Assembly (NCBI GenBank): GCA_038562375.1
Contig: JBCFAY010000018.1
Coordinates: 1 to 64,000, forward strand
Source: JBCFAY01 sp038562375
GTDB taxonomy: Bacteria; Bacillota; Clostridia; Christensenellales; CAG-138
Reading direction: 5' to 3'
DNA: 64,000 nucleotides
The notes beneath the pieces are model-generated. The model had not been told where the DNA came from and ran no database searches. It saw only the letters and a program-made list of their open reading frames with translations. Both the position numbers and the translations under genes were made by a program. Positions within the stretch are counted from its first letter, which is position 1. Each line of letters starts with the position of its first letter. This document shows, piece after piece, positions 52,533 through 61,713 of this stretch.

Positions 52533-52895
52533 ATGACAAACCGCGGCGGCGAAGTCATGAACTGCCCGGTCGACGCTACGCTTCGGCTGATCGGCGGGAA
52601 ATACAAGGCCCTGATACTCTGGCATCTGATGAAGGGCGCGTTGCGCCACGGCGAGCTTCAAAAGCTCATCCCGCGGGCGACGCCAAAGATGCTCACGCAG
52701 CAGCTTCGGGAACTGGAGGGCGATCGCCTGCTTGCGCGCACCGTCTACCCGGTCGTGCCGCCGAAGGTGGAGTATAGCCTCACGGATCTCGGCAGGAGTC
52801 TCCGGCCGGTCCTCGCTGCGATGTTCGATTGGGGCATCGGGTATCTTCGGGAGCACGGGCTTGCGGCAAACTGCTCGATGACCCGGAACACGTAA
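52533..52895 (+). CDS. HxlR-family transcription regulator
   Basis: 120 residues, ATG 52533 after GGAGGG. MNCPVDATLRLIGGKYKALILWHL opens the typical winged helix; ATPKMLTQQLRELEGDRLLARTVYP is the recognition region. A Cys at residue 10, and another near the end, could sense metal or redox state. It is divergent from copA, where CsoR or CopY would be more usual. Confidence 0.88.
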   Translation: MTNRGGEVMNCPVDATLRLIGGKYKALILWHLMKGALRHGELQKLIPRATPKMLTQQLRELEGDRLLARTVYPVVPPKVEYSLTDLGRSLRPVLAAMFDWGIGYLREHGLAANCSMTRNT

Positions 52896-53145
52896 CAACG
52901 TTCGATCGGCTTCATAACGGCGGGGACGGCGGATCCAACCGCCTGTTTTAGCGTTTGCATTTGCGGCCATTCGTGCTATAATAATCCCTAGGCTTGCGCC
53001 CGTCCCGAGAACAAGCCGGGGCAATCGGCGGCCTCATCGCTGCCGAAAGTTTGCCTATGGCGCATCCGTCCGGGCAAGCGCGCGCTTGCCGTCGGAATGT
53101 ATGCCCCTGTGCCGGCTTAGAATCTGCCGCATAAAAACCGAATAT

Positions 53146-53197
53146 GTACCCGTAGCTCAGTTGGATAGAGCGTTGGACTCCGATGCTGAAGGTCTAA
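53146..53197 (+). pseudogene. Truncated tRNA-Arg-like copy
   Basis: Starts GTACCCGTAGCTCAG and keeps the D arm and a CCG anticodon loop, but the anticodon stem is mispaired and the T arm and 3' acceptor are missing. It lies exactly 72 nt before the intact tRNA-Arg, and the 13 nt before each copy are identical, so it is a tandem duplicate. Confidence 0.75.
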
Positions 53198-53217
53198 GCA
53201 GACCAAAAACCGAATAT

Positions 53218-53294
53218 GTGCCCGTAGCTCAGCTGGATAGAGTATCAGACTCCGACTCTGAGGGTCGAAGGTTCGAATCCTTTCGGGCACGCCA
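53218..53294 (+). tRNA. tRNA-Arg (CCG)
   Basis: A 77-nt cloverleaf: acceptor GTGCCCG/CGGGCAC, anticodon CCG in loop CTCCGAC, T arm GAAGG TTCGAAT CCTTT, encoded CCA. Confidence 0.93.
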
Positions 53295-53297
53295 GAA

Positions 53298-53327
53298 AAC
53301 CTCCGAAAATAGCCATTTTCGGAGGTT
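53298..53327 (+). terminator. Terminator after tRNA-Arg
   Basis: A 13-bp perfect stem with an AGCC loop, then TCCGTCTTTTC. Confidence 0.75.
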
Positions 53328-53354
53328 CCGTCTTTTCATAGGAGAGTATCGAAT

Positions 53355-53467
53355 TAACGCATTACTACATTTACTACATTTTTAGGGGCTTCGAGATTGA
53401 AGTGGGCAATTGAATTTGATGGATTGAAAACAGGCGATTTGGCCGATTTACTACATTTTTACTACAT
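53355..53467 (+). repeat. TTTACTACATTT repeats beside tRNA-Arg
   Basis: ACTACATTT recurs near 53364, 53373, 53450 and 53459 in a gene-free stretch just after the tRNA. Short direct repeats next to a tRNA can be integrase arm sites; this is only a suggestion. Confidence 0.35.
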
Positions 53468-53545
53468 AACCCGTATAACTGCTTTTAATAAAGCGGCAAG
53501 CAATAGACGCATAAGACAAAAAATAATGAAAGCGAGGGCAAGGAA

Positions 53546-53944
53546 ATGGCGAAAGAAAAAGAGGAATTGAAGGCGATCCTGATGGCGCAAGAGGTCTATA
53601 TGCCGGATGGCAAAACCCCCAATACGACAAAGCTGAACATGATATCCGGCGTGATTATTCCATCGCTTATGGATGCCATGTGTCAAGAACGGGACAGCAT
53701 AGGCCCAATCGAAGCGATCGAAGCCTATCTATGGGAACTGTATGAAAAATCGGAGTACCTAACTATCGCTGGCATTTTGCGCGTACTGTATCTTTTACAT
53801 GAAATAGCTATTCCCGAAATTATCGATACACTCCTTCAATACGGCGATCCTACCCTGCTGGGATTGTTCCTCTACGAATTCCTAATGGACTTTTCCGATG
53901 TAAAGCTGGATTACAAAGACGATTACGAGGAGATCGATGAATAA
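53546..53944 (+). CDS. Hypothetical acidic cytoplasmic protein
   Basis: 132 residues, ATG 53546 after CAAGGAA. No signal peptide; largely helical, rich in Leu, Ile and Glu, with acidic C-terminus (DYKDDYEEIDE). I do not recognise a family. It has a strong terminator of its own and sits just inside the variable region after tRNA-Arg. Confidence 0.65.
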   Translation: MAKEKEELKAILMAQEVYMPDGKTPNTTKLNMISGVIIPSLMDAMCQERDSIGPIEAIEAYLWELYEKSEYLTIAGILRVLYLLHEIAIPEIIDTLLQYGDPTLLGLFLYEFLMDFSDVKLDYKDDYEEIDE

Positions 53945-53968
53945 AGTGGAGGATAGAGAATATTCAAC

Positions 53969-54003
53969 AGGCCGTTTACCTTAAAAAGTAAGCGGCCTTT
54001 TTT
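53969..54003 (+). terminator. Terminator of the hypothetical gene
   Basis: An 11-bp stem with one wobble (53969-53979 with 53988-53998) and six T. It overlaps the 3' end of the truncated oppF on the other strand. Confidence 0.8.
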
Positions 54004-54470
54004 ATTTCAGCTAGGGGGTATCCCACTAAACCAACCATATCCATGATTTCGTATACTTTCGCTTGCCGTCTCTGTCTCCCCCAGCCTGGATTCTGAATTA
54101 GGAATGCCTCACCGATTGCATCCGCGACCGAAATACGGGGATCTAGTGAGGAGAAGGGATCCTGGAAAATCATTTGTACTTCTTTGCGGATGACATGCAA
54201 TTCCTTACGGTTCATTTCAAAAATATTTTTACCTTCAAACAACACCGCGCCGTCTGTTGGCTCTAGCAAACGAAGAATCGTACGCCCAATGGTAGATTTA
54301 CCGCATCCAGACTCGCCAACGATCCCTAAGGTTTTTCCTTTCTCTAAGGTAAAACTCACATCGTCTACAGCATGAAGCGTACCATACTTAGTAGGAAAAT
54401 ACTTCTTAAGATTTCTGACGTCAAGAATTGGCTGCTCTTTTGTTAGTAACGCATCCATACGCTCTGCCAT
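53976..54470 (-). pseudogene. oppF: Truncated peptide ABC ATPase (OppF/DppF)
   Basis: 164 residues, about half the normal 320. Walker A GESGCGKSTIGRT and Q-loop MIFQDPFSSLDPRISV are present; the frame ends before the LSGGQ signature and Walker B, so it cannot work. The break coincides with the terminator of the neighbouring plus-strand gene. Confidence 0.85.
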
Positions 54471-54472
54471 TA

Positions 54473-55519
54473 CTATTTCACCTTACTCCCTATAGATTCA
54501 TCTTTACTGTATAGGAAACACTCTATATAATGCGTAGCATTACGATATAACCGCGGCGGTTTCTCCTGTAGGCAACGCTCGGTCATGTATGGGCATCTAT
54601 CAGAAAATGTGCAACCATTTGGTAGATGTGTAGGATCAGGCATTAGCCCTGGAATAGGAGAAAGCCGTTTCTTTCTAGCTCCTGTCAGACTGGGCAACGA
54701 TCCAAAAAGTCCTGCAGTATATGGATGCAGGTAAGAATTAAAAATGTCTTCCAGCGTGCCATGCTCGACGATATGACCAGCATAAATAATAGAGACCTCA
54801 TCGCAGATCTCCGCTATAATTCCGAGGTCATGTGTTATCATCAGCATAGATGTTCCATACTTTTGTTTCAGTTCACCAATCATATCCAATACCTGAGCCT
54901 GTATGGTCACATCCAATGCAGTGGTCGGTTCGTCAGCTATTAGCAATTTCGGATTGGTTGCCAGAGCCATGGCAATTACCACGCGCTGCTTCATGCCGCC
55001 GGAGAATTGATGGGGGTATTCCTTGCCCCGACGCGAAGGGATGCGGACCAGCTCCAACATGCTATGCGCCTTTTGCATAGCCTCTGTTGCCGACATGTTT
55101 TCATGCGTCGAAATAGCTTCCGCGATCTGTTCTTCGACCGTAAGTACAGGGTTAAGCGATGTCATAGGGTCTTGGTAGATAATAGACATATCCTTGCCGC
55201 GGATTCCGCGCAATTGTTTTTCACCCATATCATTGAGACTTACCCCCCTAAGTCGTATGTCACCGCAAACAATGCGTGCCGGGGGAATTTGCAGCAACTG
55301 CATTACCGCCAATGCCGTGGTCGTTTTTCCCGCGCCGGTTTCCCCTACAAGTCCAAGCGTTTTTCCAGTCGGTATCTTCAGATCCACATTGTTAACCGCG
55401 TGAACCACACCGTTAAGTGTATTGTAAACGACAGAGAGATTCTCTATTTCTAGTGCATACTCTATTTTTTCTGCGCTGTCTTTAAGAGGGGCCACGTTAA
55501 TTTCAGTTTTCCGAGTCAT
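54473..55519 (-). CDS. oppD: Peptide ABC transporter ATPase (OppD/DppD)
   Basis: 348 residues, full length. Walker A GETGAGKTTTAL, Q-loop IIYQDPMTSLNPVLTV, signature FSGGMKQRVVIA, Walker B LLIADEPTTALD and the C-terminal Cys motif C..R.C..M...C (CTFSDRCPYMTERC) of oligopeptide-type ATPases. Its partner ATPase and permease are truncated, so the transporter is probably dead. Confidence 0.93.
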   Translation of the reverse strand: MTRKTEINVAPLKDSAEKIEYALEIENLSVVYNTLNGVVHAVNNVDLKIPTGKTLGLVGETGAGKTTTALAVMQLLQIPPARIVCGDIRLRGVSLNDMGEKQLRGIRGKDMSIIYQDPMTSLNPVLTVEEQIAEAISTHENMSATEAMQKAHSMLELVRIPSRRGKEYPHQFSGGMKQRVVIAMALATNPKLLIADEPTTALDVTIQAQVLDMIGELKQKYGTSMLMITHDLGIIAEICDEVSIIYAGHIVEHGTLEDIFNSYLHPYTAGLFGSLPSLTGARKKRLSPIPGLMPDPTHLPNGCTFSDRCPYMTERCLQEKPPRLYRNATHYIECFLYSKDESIGSKVK

Positions 55520-55542
55520 AAAAGAGTTCTTCCTTTCTGCTG

Positions 55543-56250
55543 TTACCGAAGCTTGGGATCTGTGGCATCACGCAACCCATCGCTGAGCAGATTTACGGCA
55601 AGGACGGTAAGCATGATCGCGACACCGGGGAAAATAGCAAGGTAAGGGGAATTGGCCAAATATGCTCGCGCCTGTGCTAGCATGGAACCCCATTCTGGTA
55701 TCGGCGTCTGTACGCCCAATCCTAAGTAACTAAGGGCAGAAATCGACATGATGGCAGCCGCAAGGCTCAAAGAAATCTGCACCAATAACGCGGCAAAACA
55801 GTTTGGAATTATATGGCGTAGAATAATAAACAAGCTGGATGCACCAAGGGACCGCGACGCTTCAATGAACTCACGTCCACATACCGTCAATGCTGCTCCT
55901 CGAGCTACCCGTGTAAACGTGGGAACCAATCCAATGCTGATCGCAATACCGATCGACACAAGGCTTGTACCCGCAACCGAAACCAACAAGATGGCGATGA
56001 GAATAGATGGTAAGGCCATTAATATATCCAGCAAACGCATAACGATCAAATCAAACGTTCCGCCAAAATAAGCGGAAAACCCGCCTACAAGCGTCCCCAC
56101 GACAAGCGCTCCCAACACTGCCGCAAATCCGATCCCTAAGGAGATGCGGGCAGCATGCACAATACGCGCTAAGTAATCGCGCCCATAGGCATCTGTTCCA
56201 AAGGGATGTGCATTTGACGGAGGTTTAAACAATTGTGAAAAGTCTTGCTT
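55543..56250 (-). pseudogene. oppC: Truncated peptide ABC permease (OppC/DppC)
   Basis: HPFGTDAYGRDYLARIVHAARISLG, the EAA loop EASRSLGASSLFIILRHIIPN and GLGVQTPIPEWGSML are DppC signatures. The N-terminal first membrane segment is missing: homology stops near 56250, and further upstream the frame is antisense to the secreted-protein gene. The upstream permease and binding protein are also gone. Confidence 0.8.
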
Positions 56251-56299
56251 AAGGGAATCAAATATGATATGCCGAAAGGCCAGAAGGAGATCTTTACGT

Positions 56300-56920
56300 A
56301 TGAAAAAGCATTCCCCCAAAATCCTGTCCCTTGTCCTCGTACTGAGTCTTATGTTTTGCCTCGCTGTGAGCGCCAATGCCGCCGAGATCGATACCAGCGG
56401 CGGTTCCGGTTCCACGCCCGTCAACCTGAGTTCCACAGACGACGGTTCTGAAACCGGCAACCCTGCCCCTACCGCGATGCGCGTTACCGTCCCCACCGCA
56501 CTGCCCATGGCGATGAGTCAAGACGGTGTTGTTACCACCGCCGACAATTGTAGGATCATCAATAATTCCTACGGAACCGTCCGTGTTGCAAATGTGACCA
56601 TCACTGCTGCAGACCGATGGAGCCTGACCGCGTTCGGCGACAGGTCCTCTCTTGCCGGTGAGAAGGTGGACAGCAACAAGTTAGGTTTCGCCCTGACCCT
56701 CGGTGAAGGATCCCAGGTCGCCACCGATTCTGGCAACGCCTCCACCCAGACGCTTATTGCAACACCTGTGACCGGCTGCTACATGACCGGCGTGGGAGAT
56801 CCCACCGGCAATACCGTGGCGGTCGATTACAGCGCCATCGTCACTCCGCTGTCCAACGCCATAACCAACGCAACCGTTGCCAGCGTCGTATTCGTCATCG
56901 AGTGGGACATCGTAGCCTAA
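56300..56920 (+). CDS. Secreted protein, surface-repeat paralogue 1
   Basis: 206 residues, ATG 56300 after AGAAGGAGA. Signal peptide cleaved after SANAA, Ser/Thr/Gly linker, then a beta-rich domain with RVTVPTALPMAMSQDG and CRIINNSYGTVRVANVTIT. The next gene encodes a protein with the same pattern (NVTLPAFLPVHVINGM, GIINNSKSGSVQVTAVSVT). Likely cell-surface or pilus-like components; no family that I can name with confidence. Confidence 0.7.
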   Translation: MKKHSPKILSLVLVLSLMFCLAVSANAAEIDTSGGSGSTPVNLSSTDDGSETGNPAPTAMRVTVPTALPMAMSQDGVVTTADNCRIINNSYGTVRVANVTITAADRWSLTAFGDRSSLAGEKVDSNKLGFALTLGEGSQVATDSGNASTQTLIATPVTGCYMTGVGDPTGNTVAVDYSAIVTPLSNAITNATVASVVFVIEWDIVA

Positions 56921-56943
56921 GTAAGCAAATAACTGAAAAACGT

Positions 56944-56973
56944 GCGGGCGGCTTCATAAACGGAGCCGCCCGC
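56944..56973 (+). terminator. Hairpin between the secreted-protein genes
   Basis: A 10-bp perfect GC stem (56944-56953 with 56964-56973) without a T-tract; may lower expression of the downstream genes. Confidence 0.45.
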
Positions 56974-56994
56974 GTCCGTAGAAAGGCAGGAACT

Positions 56995-57498
56995 ATGAAC
57001 CGAAAAACGATATCCACTCTTCTCGCCATCGTGCTTGCACTCTCCCTTGGTACGAGAGCCTTTGCCGCAGGCTCGGCTACGGCAACTGTTCCGGTCACGT
57101 TGACCGTTGCCAACGAGTACCGTGCCGTTAACGTCACCCTCCCCGCTTTTCTCCCGGTCCACGTTATCAACGGCATGGTGGTCGTAGCCAACAACGCTGG
57201 GATCATAAACAATTCTAAATCCGGATCCGTTCAGGTGACGGCGGTCTCCGTAACGGATGGCGCATACAAGGTCGGAAGCTACGACAGCTTTATCGGCTCC
57301 GGGACAATCGCGCTGAAAATCAATGGATGCGCCACAAGAGGAGCAGGCCAGATGGCGATTACCCCTGCTGCATTTCCCGTTATCACTGCCGGAAGCAGAC
57401 TGCAGCTGGCCTACCATGCAAAAGTATCCGCAGATGCATCCAACTCTACCGATGTCAATGCCGCAAATGTGATGTTTACGATCTCCATTGTTGATTAA
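56995..57498 (+). CDS. Secreted protein, surface-repeat paralogue 2
   Basis: 167 residues, ATG 56995 with AAAGGCAGG upstream. Signal peptide to TRAFAAG, then a single beta-rich domain homologous to paralogue 1. Operon with it and with the acidic stub that follows 12 nt later. Confidence 0.7.
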   Translation: MNRKTISTLLAIVLALSLGTRAFAAGSATATVPVTLTVANEYRAVNVTLPAFLPVHVINGMVVVANNAGIINNSKSGSVQVTAVSVTDGAYKVGSYDSFIGSGTIALKINGCATRGAGQMAITPAAFPVITAGSRLQLAYHAKVSADASNSTDVNAANVMFTISIVD

Positions 57499-57510
57499 GG
57501 AGTTATTGTC

Positions 57511-57765
57511 ATGACACGTTTCAAATCCAAAAGGCTTCTGTCATTGCTTCTGGTGTTAATGCTCGTGTTCTCCATGCTCATCGTATCCGCATCGGCAGAA
57601 GAACCGAATTCCTCAATAGAAGAAATCGAATCAACCGATGAATTACCTGAAACAGAAACCGAAGAAGAAACCCATATCCATACGGATACCGACGATGATA
57701 CCCGTAGTTCTGAGTCCAATGGATCCGACATCATGGAAGAACATACCCTATCTCCTCTCGGGTAA
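57511..57765 (+). CDS. Signal-peptide acidic stub, probably truncated
   Basis: 84 residues, ATG 57511 after AAGGAG. Signal peptide (LLSLLLVLMLVFSMLIVSASA), then Glu/Thr/Asp-rich linker. It ends inside the C-terminal end of the oppositely oriented jetA remnant, so it is probably the N-terminus of a larger surface protein cut by the same rearrangement. Confidence 0.55.
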   Translation: MTRFKSKRLLSLLLVLMLVFSMLIVSASAEEPNSSIEEIESTDELPETETEEETHIHTDTDDDTRSSESNGSDIMEEHTLSPLG

Positions 57766-58873
57766 TCTCAGCAGGCTCCTCAATATTTAGCTCCTCACCG
57801 CCATTTCGGACATGCCGCTTTCTTGGATGATAAAAGCTCCCATCCGAAACCTGTCGCACGTCGAACAGATTAAAGCATGCGCTCAATGCGCGCCAGTCCT
57901 CCCTCGGACGGTCCTTAGCATCTCGAAGAAGAGCAATGATGTCCCCTTTAATACTGGTGTCCATCGAGAGCATATAGGTAAGCTTCTGTCGAGTAATGCG
58001 GATATAGGTCTGGTTTTTCTCATCTAACTGCTGAATATAGGATTCAATATCATCGAAGTTGTACTTAATATAGTTGAGCATTTTCAGTATCTGCGCCCAT
58101 CCGTCTTCCCGCGAGACGATGCGCTTCGTCTGGATAGCAGCGGAGATAATGCTTTCTAACAGTACCGTATCACTCTGGATGTCCAGCACCACATTCAAAA
58201 TCGGCCCCTTAAAGCGGTCTACACTGTCATCCACCTTGATTGGAAAGATCAGCTTGTCCACCACGTCCCGCACATAGCCGTACAGATGTCCGGCCAAAAG
58301 CTCTTCCGGTTTTGTGTTTTCTAGCACCTCAGCATAGTATTTTTTAATTTTAGCGTACATCATCTCTAGATTGGTTAACAGCTGCTGTGTACTTTCATAG
58401 GCATTCCGGATACAGATCAGGCCGTTGTCTGGCATGGTACGTACCTGCTGCAAATTGGAATAGGTATTCACCACATGCCCGGACTGATCCTCCATTTTTG
58501 CTATGTCCCGAAGAAAGCCGGTCAGCTTTTTGCCATATTGGGTAATGAAGATCAAATCGGAAGCGCCGTCCCCAGATTCATCTGCATCGATCCAGCCGCT
58601 GCGCAGGAACAGTCGGAGTGTAAAAGACAAATGGTCCTGCTCTGGATCACCGGACGGCTCCTCGTCGTAATCCTCCTCATCGGAAACATCCAGAGCATAG
58701 TTTTCCCGCTGAAAAGCCCTGCGTAGCTCAGCCAACAGGACGCTTCTGGGCAAGGCAATGCGTTTGGCTTGTTCTAGTATCGACTCCATGGCTAGCAGGA
58801 CATGGATATAGTCCTCACAATGTTTGGATGTTAACGGGTTAAAGAAACGATAAGGGAAATCTTTTGGAAGCAT
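57731..58873 (-). pseudogene. jetA: Orphan, C-terminally cut JetA (Wadjet subunit)
   Basis: 380 residues. The opening FPYRFFNPLTSKHCEDYIHVL, the winged-helix region, GLICIRNAYESTQQLLTNLEMM and FPIKVDDSVDRFKGPILNVV match the JetA/DUF5716 kleisin-like subunit of the SMC-based Wadjet defence system, which cleaves plasmids. Usual length is about 450-550, so the C-terminus is missing; the break falls at the junction with the acidic stub. jetB, jetC and jetD are absent. Confidence 0.65.
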
Positions 58874-59070
58874 GATGTGTATATCCTTCCCATATCATCA
58901 GGCCGTGGAAATATACGGGGGTCAAGTAAAGTCTACCACAATCATTTTGTTATCTCAATCTCAGGGAGAAGGGAAGTATCGATTCAGGATGTTTTATAGA
59001 AAATTCAGAAGGCACTGCAAGCAATGCCTGCGTTCTAGTATATGTGGATGCCTAATATCAGGGGAAGCGA

Positions 59071-59421
59071 ATGTCCGACGTTGCCTATCTCAGAGCATGG
59101 AACAGTTATGAATACTACCTAAATCTGAAAGCGGGAGGGCTTGGAGCCATTGGCGGGAAAAGCAAGGCAATTGTTCTCGATCAAATCACAGCGCATATGT
59201 TGCGGCATACATACGCTTCCATACTATATGATGCTGGCGTAGATATAAAGTCTGCGCAACGCTTCCTCAGCCACAGCGACATAGAAACCACTTTGGAGAT
59301 TTATACGCATTTGACAAAGCACAAGGAAGATGAGGCAGTTCAGTCGATCAACAAACACTTTGAAGAAAGGTTTATCAATAAAAATCCGAAGCAGCATGAC
59401 GAGGATGATTGGGAGAGATGA
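59071..59421 (+). pseudogene. C-terminal remnant of a tyrosine integrase
   Basis: Catalytic C-terminal part only: ITAHMLRHTYASILYDAG (HxLRH), FLSHSDIETTLEIYTHLT with the nucleophile Tyr. The N-terminal domains are absent; 58874-59070 holds nothing recognisable. It differs from the remnant at 7172. Confidence 0.8.
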
Positions 59422-59439
59422 TTACCGGACTTCTACCGC

Positions 59440-59459
59440 GAGGGCGGAAAGCCGCCCTC
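59440..59459. other. Short GC hairpin
   Basis: An 8-bp perfect stem with a 4-nt loop just after the integrase remnant; possible terminator without T-tract. TATAAT of the following unit is at 59497-59502. Confidence 0.35.
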
Positions 59460-59535
59460 CATCTACATTATCGGTTTACTTTACGTCCGAATATGATATA
59501 ATAATATTAGCAATTTGCAGGCAAGGAGGCGCGTT

Positions 59536-59715
59536 ATGCAAACCCAAAAATCAATACGGCAGAAAAAAGTCAATCATGCGTTAGGCATCGCTATGGTTGA
59601 AGGAAAACGGCCTTCTTCCACCGCTCTGAATCTATCTAAACGTTATGTTGCGGGAGAAATCACCGCGGCGCAGGCGAAACAGATATATTTGAAATCAGCC
59701 GGATTAGTGCCTTAA
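59536..59715 (+). CDS. VbhA-like antitoxin of a class I Fic module
   Basis: 59 residues, ATG 59536 after AAGGAGG. The C-terminal half (SKRYVAGEITAAQAKQIYL) fits the VbhA antitoxin domain. The expected inhibitory helix motif (S/T)xxxE(G/N) is seen only as IAMVEG, with Ile in place of Ser/Thr. It lies 33 nt before the fic gene and should block the toxin's ATP site. Confidence 0.75.
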   Translation: MQTQKSIRQKKVNHALGIAMVEGKRPSSTALNLSKRYVAGEITAAQAKQIYLKSAGLVP

Positions 59716-59748
59716 ACAGGCACTTTTCTTTTATAAGGGGATACCATT

Positions 59749-60471
59749 ATGCCAGACCCATATCTCTATCCAGAAACGAATATTCTGATAAACAAATTTA
59801 ATATTAAGAATGCGGAGCGGCTTGTCGAGGTCGAAAACGATCTTGTATATATTAAACTGTTTGACGTGGACGAATTTTTAGATGGGTGTAAATTCAACGC
59901 GGCCACTTTGAAGGCGCTTCACCGCCATCTTTTTGAAGATATTTATACTTGGGCGGGCGAGTTCCGAACAATCAATATCCGTAAATATGAACGTGTCCTA
60001 CCCGGCGCATCAGTAGACTACTACGATCACACCGCAATCAAAAAGGAACTTGACGCGGCAATGAAAGGCCTTGAGGCGATAGCCTGGCAAAAGATGTCCT
60101 TGCTTGAGCGGGTCTCGGCGTTTTCAAGGTTGTTCGCACGGATATGGAAGATACACCCATTCCGCGAGGGCAATACCCGTACGGTCACCACGTTTATGCT
60201 TGGCTATGCGAAGCAGCAACAAATCAATATGGATGGCAGCTTGCTTTCTAAATATAACGCTTATGTGCGCGACTCTCTTGTTATGGCGTCTATCGGTGAA
60301 TACTCGGAGTATGACCATTTGGAGAAAATCATATTGGACGCAATGGGCGGCGTAGAAAACACACAAGAAAATATGGACGTTTCAGATAAGCAAGAAAAGT
60401 ATACCCACATCAATGAGTATGATGTAAGTGAATACTACTACCGTCAATTTGATGCTGAGACGGATAAGTAA
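59749..60471 (+). CDS. fic: Fic-domain AMP-transferase toxin
   Basis: 240 residues. Fic core about 50-190: FEDIYTWAGEFRTINIRK and the catalytic loop HPFREGNTRT, where His is essential and the usual consensus is HxFx(D/E)GNGR; the Gly before Arg is Thr here. It transfers AMP to target proteins such as gyrase in related VbhT toxins. Paired with the VbhA-like antitoxin upstream. Confidence 0.92.
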   Translation: MPDPYLYPETNILINKFNIKNAERLVEVENDLVYIKLFDVDEFLDGCKFNAATLKALHRHLFEDIYTWAGEFRTINIRKYERVLPGASVDYYDHTAIKKELDAAMKGLEAIAWQKMSLLERVSAFSRLFARIWKIHPFREGNTRTVTTFMLGYAKQQQINMDGSLLSKYNAYVRDSLVMASIGEYSEYDHLEKIILDAMGGVENTQENMDVSDKQEKYTHINEYDVSEYYYRQFDAETDK

Positions 60472-60651
60472 AGATTCAAAAGCGGTTTATTAAGCTTGAA
60501 AACAGCGATATTCTATACCCTGGCCCTTCTATAGAACAATAGGCAATAGATACATAAGAGGACGGAAGTCTACCGTTCAATATGGTATAATCAGGTATCA
60601 AAGCACGAAACATGTTATAATATAATACATATATGAGGAGGATTTTGCGTT

Positions 60652-61490
60652 ATGACTGTTCAAAATCTTCCCAAGACAGGAGATATGCTGTTTTTGATGC
60701 AAAGGGAAGTGGTTGTGACCAAGGTCTATGCCGACTTCGGCTTATAAAAATACGCTATACGGAAGAATCCTTTGAGTTCTTTATAGATGCCTGCGCGGTG
60801 ACCTCCGATCCGGATTACACAAACTCAATATATCTTCAAATTTCAAGAGAGACACACCGAAAAGTTGTATTACGGGAAAGCAAAGGCTTATTTGCCTCCG
60901 TCGAGGAAATACCTGCAGTGCTCGATCGTTCTGCGCTTCAAAGAGTGGTGCAGATATTGAAGCGTCATCGTGATGTCTTTTTTAGTAATGCTAGTAAGAA
61001 TGATAAGTCCGTTTGGACATATAGGCCCGCCTCGGTAATTATTACGACTTTATGTGCTCAAATCGCTAAATCATGCATGCCGACTGGAGATATATTAGAA
61101 TTACTTCACTCTACCGCTGAAGAACTTCGTGCACATTCTAAATTGCAAAAAGCAAATGATAGTCTTAGCTTTGAAATAGAACGCAAGCGAGCATTCATCC
61201 GCAAGAGTTCCGGTAAATGGAGTATCAAGAACCCTGTTAATCCGGATGACGATTTCACTGATTGCTGGACAGCCGAAAATGCTGAATGGTTTTTTAGATG
61301 GCTAGATGCAGTCATCCAAGATTTCTTCGTGCAACTAGAGCCCGATGAACAGCGGCATTTCGCCGCTCTGAAAAATGCTTTTGGCAAGAATTATGTTGAA
61401 GCTGTGATTCCTGAATCCCAAAGACCCGATATTCCGAATATTCAAATTGGAACGCAGCCTTATTTGGGAGAGCTTTATGCGCGACAGTGA
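60652..61490 (+). pseudogene. CBASS CD-NTase C-terminal half behind a frameshifted leader
   Basis: ATG 60652 with GAGGAGG starts MTVQNLPKTGDMLF and hits a stop at 60745; a shift near 60740 rejoins the frame that runs to 61490. From about residue 100 it resembles the helical domain of CD-NTases: LKRHRDVFF, RPASVIITTLCAQIA, WSIKNPVNPDDDFTDCW and FFRWLDAVIQDFF. The nucleotidyltransferase core (GS motif, DxD) is absent, so no cyclic nucleotide can be made. The first 65 residues look like a different small protein, so this is a fusion left by deletion. Confidence 0.6.
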
Positions 61491-61713
61491 TCTCGCGATA
61501 CAAATTGAGGCACTTTTGATGCAATATCCTAATTTGCGCGTTTCTAAAAATGGAAATGATACTATAATAGAAGGATGTTTCGTACTTGACGTTGAGGTAA
61601 AAGATGTCCCTTTATATGAAACATATGATATTAGAGTATTGATTTCCCCGGAATACCCTGACATTTTGCCTACACTATTTGAATTATCCCACAAGATACC
61701 GAGCGCATTTTGA
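61477..61713 (+). pseudogene. E2-like CBASS protein, truncated
   Basis: 78 residues from ATG 61477, overlapping the previous stop by 14 nt. YETYDIRVLISPEYPDILPTLFEL has the E2 ubiquitin-conjugating pattern (beta strands, then YP..P). The frame ends at 61713, 15 nt before the IS end, and lacks the catalytic Cys region. Matches the companion E2 of type II CBASS. Confidence 0.5.

Noticed and set aside
53355..53467. CRISPR array from the ACTACATTT repeats
   Set aside because: Units are about 9 nt with irregular spacing, no spacers of constant length and no cas genes. No CRISPR array is seen anywhere in the window.
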